This document shows, piece after piece, positions 17,883 through 24,757 of a DNA stretch of 64,000 bases. The DNA is taken from contig JARFNK010000014.1 in NCBI GenBank assembly GCA_029167225.1, positions 88,624 to 152,623 on the forward strand. The letters are read 5' to 3'. Position numbers and translations under genes: made by a program. The DNA comes from Sphingobium arseniciresistens (GTDB lineage: Bacteria > Pseudomonadota > Alphaproteobacteria > Sphingomonadales > Sphingomonadaceae). Each line of letters opens with the position of its first letter. Position 1 is the stretch's first letter. A model generated the notes under the pieces. It was not told where the DNA came from. It saw only the letters and a program-made list of their open reading frames with translations, and did not search any database.

Positions 17883-18005
17883 ACTCCGTTCGTCCTGTTG
17901 AAACGAGGCACCTGTCTTATTTCAATGTCGAAGGGCTGCACTTTTCTTCTCCGTCACGCCCGAAAAGGAAGTACGGTTCTTCGACAAGCTCGGGACGAAC
18001 GGAGT
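17883..18005. repeat. REP-like element bounded by a 13-bp inverted repeat
   Basis: ACTCCGTTCGTCC (17883-17895) and GGACGAACGGAGT (17993-18005) are exact inverted copies about 97 nt apart. The right arm is joined to CTTCGACAAGCTCG, a sequence style common in dispersed palindromic repeats of sphingomonads and related bacteria. A diverged copy (21 of 28 matches) lies at 61335-61362. Confidence 0.65.
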
Positions 18006-18110
18006 ATTGTCACTTTTCTTTGATCGCTATCGATAGAACTGAATTTGTCTCAAGTTGCCTAGATGCTCCGGCGAAGGCTCACGCCGGCATCTTCATTGGC
18101 TATGCGCCTA

Positions 18111-18782
18111 TCAGTTCTCGCCGTCGAAATGCACGCGGTTCGCCAAAATCACGGCCTGCGTGCGGCTGAAGACGTGGAGTTTTTGCAGGATGGCGGAGAC
18201 ATGTGCCTTCACCGTCGTCATCGAGACGCTCAAATCATGCGCGATCTGCTTGTTGAGACGCCCGTGGACAAGGTGGGTCAGCACGATCCGCTGCTGCGGC
18301 GTCAGGCTGCCGATCCGGGCCAGGATGTCGGTTTCTTCCGGGCTTTCCTGCGGACCATCCTCGATCGCATCGGGCATGTAGATTTCGCCCGAGACAACGC
18401 GGTGCAGCGCCTCCACGATGGCCGAGCGCTTCATCGATTTGGGGATGAAACCGGCCGCGCCAGCGCTGAGTGCCTCGCGCACGATGCTGCGGTCGAACGC
18501 GCCCGACACCATGACTACGGGCAGGATCGGGTAACGGCTGCGGAGCAGTCGCAACCCGTCCAGCCGCTTCACGTCCGGGATATTGAGGTCGAGCAGGATC
18601 AGGTCGAAATTGGATTGCTTGTCCAGCGTCGCGAGCGCGTCTTCCAGCCCCGCCGCCTCGAAAATCTCGCAGCCATCGAAGGTCACGGCGATCACGCTGC
18701 GCAGGCCATCGCGGACCAGTGGATGATCGTCAATGATGAGCACCCGTTCCATCATGACTTCGCCGCTGTCTTCAGCCTGCAT
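18111..18782 (-). CDS. LuxR-family response regulator (ErbR/AgmR-like)
   Basis: A two-component regulator of about 223 residues. The receiver domain begins RVLIIDDHPLVRDGL and has the phospho-acceptor Asp in LILLDLNIPDV and the conserved Lys in GFIPKSMKR. The C-terminal LuxR/NarL helix-turn-helix reads LTPQQRIVLTHLVHGRLNKQ and TTVKAHVSAILQKL. The start is uncertain: I chose the ATG at 18782, which has AGGGGG upstream; ATGs at 18755 and 18752 would begin directly at the receiver. It is the obvious output partner of the hybrid kinase and the likely reader of the GACC-N3-GGTC sites in this locus. It ends 329 nt from the convergent kinase gene. Confidence 0.88.
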   Translation of the reverse strand: MQAEDSGEVMMERVLIIDDHPLVRDGLRSVIAVTFDGCEIFEAAGLEDALATLDKQSNFDLILLDLNIPDVKRLDGLRLLRSRYPILPVVMVSGAFDRSIVREALSAGAAGFIPKSMKRSAIVEALHRVVSGEIYMPDAIEDGPQESPEETDILARIGSLTPQQRIVLTHLVHGRLNKQIAHDLSVSMTTVKAHVSAILQKLHVFSRTQAVILANRVHFDGEN

Positions 18783-18885
18783 ATCCGCCCCCTGGGAATG
18801 ATGATCGCGCATAAACAGGGACGCGGCAATATGCCCGCTTCCGGCGTAATTTCCGCGCCCTATGACGATCATCGTACCCGCCTCC

Positions 18886-20634
18886 TTATTTCGGCAGCTT
18901 GAACACCCAGAGCGATCCGCCCTGGTTGATATCCTTGAAGGATTTGGCGACTTCGCCGCCCCACAGCGGCACGGCGCCGCCCCAGCCGGACATCACCGCC
19001 ACGAACTGCTCCCCATCCTGTTCCCAGGTGACGGGCGATCCGACCACGCCGGAGCCGGTCTGGAACTTCCACAGCTCCTTGCCGGTCTTCGCGTCGAAGG
19101 CCTTGAGATATCCCTCAGGCGTGCCGGTGAAGACGAGGTTGCCGGCGGTGGTGAGGACGCCGCCCCACAGCGGGGCCTTGTTCTTATATTCCCACATGAT
19201 CTTGCCTGTCTTGGGGTCCATCGCACGCAGGGCGCCGATATGATCCTCAGCGATCGGCTTGATGGTGAAGCCGGCGCCCAGATAGGCGGCGCCCTTCTTG
19301 TAGGCGATCGGCTCGTTCCAGATGTCCATGCCCCAGTCGTTGGACGGGATGTAGAACAGGCCGGTATCCTTGCTGTACGCCATCGGCATCCAGTTCTTGC
19401 CGCCCAGGAAGGATGGCGAGGAGAAGACGCTCGTGCCCTTTTCGGTCGCGCTCGGCGCGCCGGGGCGGCCGGCGGGGATCACCTTGGGCTTGCCGTTCTT
19501 GTCATAGCCATCGGCCCAGGTGGTCTGCATCACGAACTTGCTGGCGCTGACGAACTTGCCGTTGGTGCGGTCGAGCACGAAGAAATAACCGTTGCGGTCA
19601 GCCTTTGCGCCGAGCTTCATCGACTTGCCGTTGATCGTGGCGTCGAAGGGAATGAACTCGTTAACGCCGTCAAAATCCCATCCGTCATGCGGCGTCGTCT
19701 GGTAGTGCCATTTGATGACGCCGGTTTCCGGGTCGATGGCCAGCGTCGATGCGGTATAGAGATTGTCGCCGGGGCGCAGATGGCTGTTCCAGGGCGCCGG
19801 GTTGCCGGTGCCGAAATAGAGCAGGTTGGTCTCCGGATCATAGGTGCCGCCCAGCCAGGTCGCGCCGCCGCCGGTCTTCCACAGGTCGCCCTGCCATGTC
19901 GCGTTGAGCTTGCCGGTGATGCCGTTGTCCTTGCCGCGAAGGGTGCCCATATTGCCCTCGACGACCGGGCGGTGCCAGATCAGCTCGCCGGTATCGACGT
20001 CACGCGCCTCGACCGCGCCGACAATACCGAACTCGCCGCCGGAGTTGCCGGTGATCACCATGCCCTTGACGATCAGCGGCGCGGCCGTGGCGCTGTAGCC
20101 GGCCTTGTAGTCGGCGATCTGCTTGTTCCACACGACCTTGCCGGTGTTGCGGTTGAGCGCCACCAGACGGGCATCGAGCGTCGCGAAGATGATCTTGTCG
20201 CCATGAATGGCGGCCCCGCGGTTGACGACGTCGCAGCAGGGCATGATGTCGTCGGGCAGACGGGCGTTATATTCCCACTTTTCCTCGCCGGTGCGCGCAT
20301 CGAAGGCGTACAGGCGGGAATAGGATCCGGTGACGTAGATCGTGCCGTCATAGACCAGCGGCTGCGATTCCTGGCCGCGCTGCTTCTCGCCGCCCAGCGA
20401 GGAGGAAAAGGCCGGCACCAGCTTCGCCACCGTCTCGCTGTTGATCGCGGTCAGCGGGCTGAAGCGCTGCCCCTGCGGCCCCATGCCATAGGTCAGCACG
20501 TCGCCCGTGGAGGCTGCGTCGCCCATCAGGTCAGCGTCCGTCGGGCCTGTGGCCAGCAACGGTGCGCCGGCCGCCAGCAGCGCCATGGCGGCAACTCCCG
20601 CGAACGAACGCGTGAGACGTCCTTTCATCATCAT
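18886..20634 (-). CDS. exaF: PQQ-dependent alcohol dehydrogenase, lanthanide type (ExaF/PedH/XoxF-like)
   Basis: Periplasmic quinoprotein that oxidises alcohols and passes electrons to cytochrome c; 582 residues with a signal peptide (about 1-30) and an eight-bladed propeller built from tryptophan-docking repeats (for example [24 protein letters not shown]). The adjacent cysteines 133-134 form the PQQ-contacting disulfide. Metal and catalytic residues visible are Glu201, Asn278 and Asp320. Two residues after the catalytic Asp comes Asp322 (WDFDGVN); Ca-dependent MxaF-type enzymes have Ala here, while lanthanide enzymes have Asp. A putative operator lies 71 nt upstream of the ATG. The substrate range is unknown; ethanol-type alcohols fit the neighbours. 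Confidence 0.93.
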   Translation of the reverse strand: MMMKGRLTRSFAGVAAMALLAAGAPLLATGPTDADLMGDAASTGDVLTYGMGPQGQRFSPLTAINSETVAKLVPAFSSSLGGEKQRGQESQPLVYDGTIYVTGSYSRLYAFDARTGEEKWEYNARLPDDIMPCCDVVNRGAAIHGDKIIFATLDARLVALNRNTGKVVWNKQIADYKAGYSATAAPLIVKGMVITGNSGGEFGIVGAVEARDVDTGELIWHRPVVEGNMGTLRGKDNGITGKLNATWQGDLWKTGGGATWLGGTYDPETNLLYFGTGNPAPWNSHLRPGDNLYTASTLAIDPETGVIKWHYQTTPHDGWDFDGVNEFIPFDATINGKSMKLGAKADRNGYFFVLDRTNGKFVSASKFVMQTTWADGYDKNGKPKVIPAGRPGAPSATEKGTSVFSSPSFLGGKNWMPMAYSKDTGLFYIPSNDWGMDIWNEPIAYKKGAAYLGAGFTIKPIAEDHIGALRAMDPKTGKIMWEYKNKAPLWGGVLTTAGNLVFTGTPEGYLKAFDAKTGKELWKFQTGSGVVGSPVTWEQDGEQFVAVMSGWGGAVPLWGGEVAKSFKDINQGGSLWVFKLPK

Positions 20635-20705
20635 CCTCCCTTGTTACGGGCGCTGTCGGCGCCTTCGATATCGCAGACTATTAGGTGTCGCCTGCGGAAC
20701 AATTG

Positions 20706-20716
20706 GACCTTCGGTC
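20706..20716 (-). promoter_or_regulatory. Putative operator (site 2, PQQ alcohol dehydrogenase)
   Basis: Read on the minus strand: GACCGAAGGTC followed directly by CAATTGTTCCGCAGG. It lies 71 nt upstream of the dehydrogenase ATG, nearly the same distance as at the aldehyde dehydrogenase (73) and the porin (72). It is the cleanest copy of the motif. Confidence 0.7.
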
Positions 20717-20722
20717 GGTGTT

Positions 20723-21592
20723 TCAGCCCGCTGCGAGCGCGGGTGCATAGGTGACGCCATGGCGCGCGAAGATCGCCTTGATCTCGCCCGACGCGGTTAT
20801 GTCGGCCAGGATCGCTTCGATCGCGTCGCCCAGGTTCCGGCTGTTCTCCTTGACCGCCATGCCGATATCCCAGCCGGCCGACGTGAAGGCGGGCAGGGGC
20901 ATGGTGCGGCGAACGATGTTGGTGGCGCCGCTATCATGCAGCACGGCGTCGATCTGCGCCCGGCTGGCGAGCACGGCATCGGCGCGGCCCTCGGTCACGG
21001 CGGCAACCGCTTCGGCGCCGCCCGGAAAATGGACGACGTCCTTTGCCAATATGCCCCCGAAGGTGCCGATCAGGTAGAAATCGGGAATGGAATCGATCTC
21101 CACCGCCAGCCGCTTGCCGCGATACTGGACCGGCGGGGCATTCACATCCATCTCACCCTTCACGCAGGCGAACTGGAAATTCTCGCGATAATAGGGCGCG
21201 ACGATCGCCACCTGGTCGTTGCGCGCGGCAAAGGTCCGGTCGAAGGGGACGTGCAGCATGATGTCTGCAGGCTGGAAGCCAAGCAGGCCGCCCTTCCAAA
21301 CGCCGTTGCGCAGGTCATCGTCGGCGCTTTCGTCCGCCACAAGCTCCGCGATATCGGCACGCACGCCCAGACCTTTGGCCAGCGCCTGCGCCAGATCGAC
21401 GTCCACGCCGATCAGCTTGCCATCCTTGCGCCAGGACCAGGGACGATTGTCCTTGTAGACTGCGACCCGAAGGACGCCCAGATCCTTGACCTTGCCGAGC
21501 GGGGCGGCCTTTGCGGCGCGCTCGCCCGGAAATCCTGCAATGCCGAGCAGGCCGGCAACCGCCGCGCTGCTCAGAAAGGCGCGACGGTCCAT
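20723..21592 (-). CDS. Quinoprotein-associated periplasmic substrate-binding-like protein (XoxJ/MoxJ-like)
   Basis: A 289-residue protein of the extracellular solute-binding family 3 fold, the branch that accompanies PQQ dehydrogenases (XoxJ/MxaJ type) rather than ABC transporters; no transporter genes are nearby. A twin-arginine-like leader MDRRAFLSSAAVAGLLG precedes the mature start near KAAPLG. The family blocks LRVAVYKDNRPWSW, GVDVDLAQALAKGLG and ADIMLHVPFDRTF are present. It is thought to help maturation or activation of the dehydrogenase. It lies 6 nt downstream of the cytochrome gene, in the same operon, and ahead of the dehydrogenase gene. Confidence 0.85.
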   Translation of the reverse strand: MDRRAFLSSAAVAGLLGIAGFPGERAAKAAPLGKVKDLGVLRVAVYKDNRPWSWRKDGKLIGVDVDLAQALAKGLGVRADIAELVADESADDDLRNGVWKGGLLGFQPADIMLHVPFDRTFAARNDQVAIVAPYYRENFQFACVKGEMDVNAPPVQYRGKRLAVEIDSIPDFYLIGTFGGILAKDVVHFPGGAEAVAAVTEGRADAVLASRAQIDAVLHDSGATNIVRRTMPLPAFTSAGWDIGMAVKENSRNLGDAIEAILADITASGEIKAIFARHGVTYAPALAAG

Positions 21593-21598
21593 CTCGCC

Positions 21599-22027
21599 CT
21601 ACTCCTGATGCTTGGTTTCGAGCCAGGCGCGGATCGCCCAGCCGGCCTTCTGGCCCAGCACCTCGCCCATGGGCGGCATATAGACCTTGCCGTCATGCGA
21701 GGAGCCATGCTGGAAGCGCTGGATATACCATTCGTCACCGGAATCGCCGACCTCCAGGTAGCGCAGGTCCGGGGCGATGCCACCGGATTCCGCGTCCAGC
21801 CCGTGGCAGCGTGCGCAATTCTGGCCATAGGCGGATTCGCCGATCTTGGCTGCCACGGCATTGCCGCGATAGGGGTTGTGCTGCAGCCAGTCCCCGCCGA
21901 TCTCGGGCAGCGCGGACGTGTCGACGGCCTGAGGCGTGACATTGCCGTGCGCCATCAGCGCCGATGTGACGGACACGCTAGCCAGACAGGCAGCGCCGAC
22001 CAATGCGATACGACCGTAGTTCCTCAT
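21599..22027 (-). CDS. pedF: Periplasmic cytochrome c (PedF/XoxG-like)
   Basis: A small class I cytochrome c of 142 residues with a signal peptide (about 1-26). The heme site is CARCHG (CxxCH) and the Met ligand is probably in VYMPPMGEVLG. The GGDWLQHNPYRGN block resembles cytochrome c550 proteins linked to PQQ alcohol dehydrogenases. It is the likely direct electron acceptor of the dehydrogenase. It is first in a leftward operon with the XoxJ-like gene and divergent from the beta-propeller gene. Confidence 0.88.
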   Translation of the reverse strand: MRNYGRIALVGAACLASVSVTSALMAHGNVTPQAVDTSALPEIGGDWLQHNPYRGNAVAAKIGESAYGQNCARCHGLDAESGGIAPDLRYLEVGDSGDEWYIQRFQHGSSHDGKVYMPPMGEVLGQKAGWAIRAWLETKHQE

Positions 22028-22115
22028 CCCAATCCCTCATTTGTGCGTCGACCCATGTTGGCCGCTCGTCACCCCTGTTGCCGTGAGTGTAGGGAAGCTG
22101 ACGCAGCCGCCCATT

Positions 22116-22130
22116 GGCCATTGGTACAAT
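22116..22130 (+). promoter_or_regulatory. Putative operator (site 3, beta-propeller gene)
   Basis: GGCC-ATT-GGTA followed by CAAT: two mismatches from GACC-N3-GGTC-CAAT. It lies 65 nt before the ATG of the beta-propeller gene, in the divergent promoter region shared with the cytochrome gene. It is the weakest but one of the seven sites. Confidence 0.45.
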
Positions 22131-22191
22131 CCCGCGGGGGCGGGGACGGGGCTAATCGGGTCGAAAGCCGAAAGGACGTGGAGATAATGCT

Positions 22192-23154
22192 ATGATGAAG
22201 GTCGCTTTTGCGGGATTGGCGCTGATCGCTGCGATGCCGGCCGTGCAGGCTGAAACCCTCTATGTTTCCAACGAGCGCGGCAATAGCATCAGCGTGATCG
22301 ATGCGGCGACGATGCAGCCACTGGCGACATGGCCGGTCGGCGGGCGGCCTCGCGGCATCACGCTGACGAAGGATGGCAAATATATCCTGCTTTGTGCCAG
22401 CAGCGACCATGCCGTGCAGATGATCGACCGGGCGACCGGCAAGGTCGTGGCCGACCTGCCTTCGGGGCAGGATCCCGAGCAGTTCTTCCTCTCCCGCGAT
22501 GGCCGCACGCTGTTCGTCGCGAATGAGGATAATGCCGCGCTGACCGCGATCGACCTCGAAAGCCGCAAGGTGGCGTTCCAGGTCGATGTCGGCAAGGAAC
22601 CCGAAGGGGTGGCGCAAAGCCCAGACGGGAAATGGGTGGTCGTGACATCGGAGGATGACGGCGTCGTCAACTGGATCGACCTTGCGACAAAGACGATGGT
22701 CGACGCGACGGAGACCGACCAGCGCCCCCGCCATGTGGAATTCACCGCCGACGGCAAGCAGCTGTGGATCGCGGCCGAGACCGGCGGCACGGTACAGATT
22801 GCGGACCCGGGCACCCGCAAGATCACCGATACCATCCATTTCGCCATTCCAGGCGTGCAGGATTATCAGATCCTGCCGTGCGGCATTCGCTTCACGCCAG
22901 ACGGGAAGACGGCGGTCGTCGCGCTGGGCCGCGCGAACCATCTCGCTCTGGTCGACGTCGCGACCCGCGCGGTGCGCGCCTATGTTCCGGTCGGCAAGCG
23001 GGTCTGGCATCTGGCGATCAGCACAGACGGCGCGCATGCCTATGCCGCCAATGGACTTTCGGACAATGTCTCCGTGGTGGACCTTGCCAGTGCGAAGGTC
23101 GTGGGCACGGTGCCGGTTGGCGCCGGGCCGTGGGGTATCGCCATTGCGCCCTGA
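22192..23154 (+). CDS. PQQ-catabolism-associated YVTN beta-propeller protein
   Basis: A 320-residue periplasmic seven-bladed propeller. A short signal peptide (MMKVAFAGLALIAAMPAVQA) is followed by repeated blades of the YVTN type: TLYVSNERGNSISVIDAA, GKYILLCASSDHAVQMIDRA, GRTLFVANEDNAALTAID and HAYAANGLSDNVSVVDLAS. This family accompanies PQQ alcohol dehydrogenase clusters; its molecular role is unknown, possibly in electron relay or protein contacts. It is divergent from the cytochrome-XoxJ operon, with a candidate operator between them. Confidence 0.87.
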   Translation: MMKVAFAGLALIAAMPAVQAETLYVSNERGNSISVIDAATMQPLATWPVGGRPRGITLTKDGKYILLCASSDHAVQMIDRATGKVVADLPSGQDPEQFFLSRDGRTLFVANEDNAALTAIDLESRKVAFQVDVGKEPEGVAQSPDGKWVVVTSEDDGVVNWIDLATKTMVDATETDQRPRHVEFTADGKQLWIAAETGGTVQIADPGTRKITDTIHFAIPGVQDYQILPCGIRFTPDGKTAVVALGRANHLALVDVATRAVRAYVPVGKRVWHLAISTDGAHAYAANGLSDNVSVVDLASAKVVGTVPVGAGPWGIAIAP

Positions 23155-23189
23155 TCCAAAGTGCGATCCGGGACTGATCGAAGGAACGA

Positions 23190-23206
23190 GAACCAAAGTC
23201 CAATTT
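23190..23206 (+). promoter_or_regulatory. Putative operator (site 4, porin gene)
   Basis: GAACCAAAGTCCAATTT: 15 of 19 positions agree with the site before the aldehyde dehydrogenase when aligned through the CAATT tail. The core ends 72 nt before the porin ATG. Confidence 0.5.
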
Positions 23207-23272
23207 CGGTAAGGGAACGACCAAAGCACCTTCCTCCCTGCTGGCACGACCAGCGCATAATGGGAGGATGAC

Positions 23273-24673
23273 ATGGGAAGAGGGACGTTCCTCGGGAGCG
23301 CCGCAATGGCGCTCGCGTTCGCGGCAGGCGCAACGCCGGCGATGGCGAGCACGACACAAGAGCTGCTGAAAAGGCTTCACGAAAAGGGCATCCTCACCGA
23401 CGAGGAATATCAGCAACTGGTGAAGCAGGAGGACGCCCAGGTCGCAACCGCGCCAAGCGCGCCGCCCGCGCAGGCAGCGGCCGCTTCGCTGGACGACAAG
23501 CGCCTCGTGCGGATGACGGATAGCGGTGTCGGCATGGAAGTGGGCGGCGTCGCGGTCAAGATTTCCGGCTCGGTGAACGGCTTCTACACGCATGAGAACG
23601 GTCAGGCACCTGGTGCGACAACAGCGGTCGTCGGGGGCGTGGTGCCGGTGGGAGGCAACAGTTCGTCCATCCGCAACGGCCTGCTCCCCGGCTATCTGAA
23701 ATTCGACGTCACCACCAATCAGGGGGGATGGGATGTCGGCGCGCATTTCGGCATGTATCCCGGCATCAACAGCGCGGATTATTCCGGCGGTGGCGGCGCG
23801 AATGCCGGCGGCCGCCCGGTCGCGCTGCAGACAGCGGGCATCGATTTCCGTCAGACCTACATGACCATCGGCCGCAAGGGGCTGGGCGAGTTCAAGTTGG
23901 GCCGCGACATCGGCCTGTTCGGGTCGGAAGGCATATTGAACGACATCACCCTGCTCTCCGTCGGATCGAGCGGCGGCAATGTCGCGCCGTCCAACACCTC
24001 GCTGGGGCGCATCGGCATCGGCTACATCTACACCGATTTCCAGCCACAGATCACCTACAACTCACCCAGCCTTTCCGGCTTCCAGGTGTCGGTCGGCGTC
24101 TTCCAGCCGCTCCAGTCCCTCACTGGACCTGGCGAAAGCAGCAAGTCGCCCGGTTTCCAGGGCAAGCTCGTCTATGATGGCAAGTTCGGGGATTTCTCGG
24201 CCCGTGCCTGGCTGTCGGGCATCACCCAAAAGCATAACCGCATCGATGGCGTCTCCTATACCGGCAGCGGTTTCGATACGGGCGCCAAGCTCGGCTATGG
24301 CCCGATCGTGCTGACGGGCTATTATTATAACGGCGCGGGCCTTGGTACGACGGCGCTCAACCTGTTCGATACGGACGCGAACGGGGCGAAACGCGACAGC
24401 GACGGCTTCTACCTTCAGGGGCTGGCGACGTTCGGCAAATTCTCCGTCGGCGGCAGCTATGGGGAGAGCAACCTGCATTATGCCAACATGGCAGACGCCC
24501 TCGCCAATCCGGCACTGGTGGAAAAGAACAGCAGCTGGGTCGGGCAGGCGCGCTATGGCTTGACCGGCTGGGTCACGCTGATCGGCGAATATATCCGCAC
24601 CAAGTCGCAGGCGCACAATGGCAATGAGGCAAAGGCGGACACCATCGCGGCAGGTGCAATCCTGTTCTTCTGA
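23273..24673 (+). CDS. Outer-membrane porin
   Basis: A 466-residue outer-membrane beta-barrel. The signal peptide ends near PAMAS. A short coiled-coil stretch (TTQELLKRLHEKGILTDEEY) follows, as in trimeric porins with an N-terminal periplasmic stalk. The barrel contains strands such as VKISGSVNGFY and GEFKLGRDIGLFG and ends in a hydrophobic-aromatic terminus with Phe (AAGAILFF), as expected for assembly by the Bam machinery. The upstream operator copy suggests it is induced with the alcohol-oxidation genes, perhaps for alcohol or metal-complex uptake. The specific solute is unknown. Confidence 0.85.
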   Translation: MGRGTFLGSAAMALAFAAGATPAMASTTQELLKRLHEKGILTDEEYQQLVKQEDAQVATAPSAPPAQAAAASLDDKRLVRMTDSGVGMEVGGVAVKISGSVNGFYTHENGQAPGATTAVVGGVVPVGGNSSSIRNGLLPGYLKFDVTTNQGGWDVGAHFGMYPGINSADYSGGGGANAGGRPVALQTAGIDFRQTYMTIGRKGLGEFKLGRDIGLFGSEGILNDITLLSVGSSGGNVAPSNTSLGRIGIGYIYTDFQPQITYNSPSLSGFQVSVGVFQPLQSLTGPGESSKSPGFQGKLVYDGKFGDFSARAWLSGITQKHNRIDGVSYTGSGFDTGAKLGYGPIVLTGYYYNGAGLGTTALNLFDTDANGAKRDSDGFYLQGLATFGKFSVGGSYGESNLHYANMADALANPALVEKNSSWVGQARYGLTGWVTLIGEYIRTKSQAHNGNEAKADTIAAGAILFF

Positions 24674-24688
24674 GCTTAATGAGGCGCC

Positions 24689-24699
24689 GACTAAAGGTA
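24689..24699 (+). promoter_or_regulatory. Putative operator (site 5, TonB receptor)
   Basis: GACTAAAGGTA: 9 of 11 positions of GACCAAAGGTC, without a clear CAATTG tail. It ends 58 nt before the receptor ATG. Taken alone it would be weak; it is listed because of the series. Confidence 0.4.
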
Positions 24700-24757
24700 T
24701 GACAGAACGCAAATTCGTGCCACCCTAGCGTCGATCGATAACAAAAATGGAGGCGAT

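Larger units (their letters stand above)
17762..18110. other. Intergenic region between two convergent signalling genes
   Basis: A stretch of 349 nt with no gene. It holds the possible terminator at 17770, the REP-like inverted repeat at 17883-18005, and an imperfect hairpin at 18062-18091 (GATGC-CCGGCG / CGCCGGCATC) next to the end of the response regulator gene, probably its terminator. Confidence 0.6.

Noticed and set aside
18862-20754. Long rightward frame opposite the PQQ dehydrogenase
   Set aside because: It is the complementary frame of a well-supported quinoprotein; its translation has no family features and the high GC explains its length.
20507-22195. Long rightward frame opposite the XoxJ-like and cytochrome genes
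   Set aside because: The opposite strand carries clear family motifs (CARCHG, twin-Arg leader); this frame shows only low-complexity Arg/Gly/His-rich sequence.
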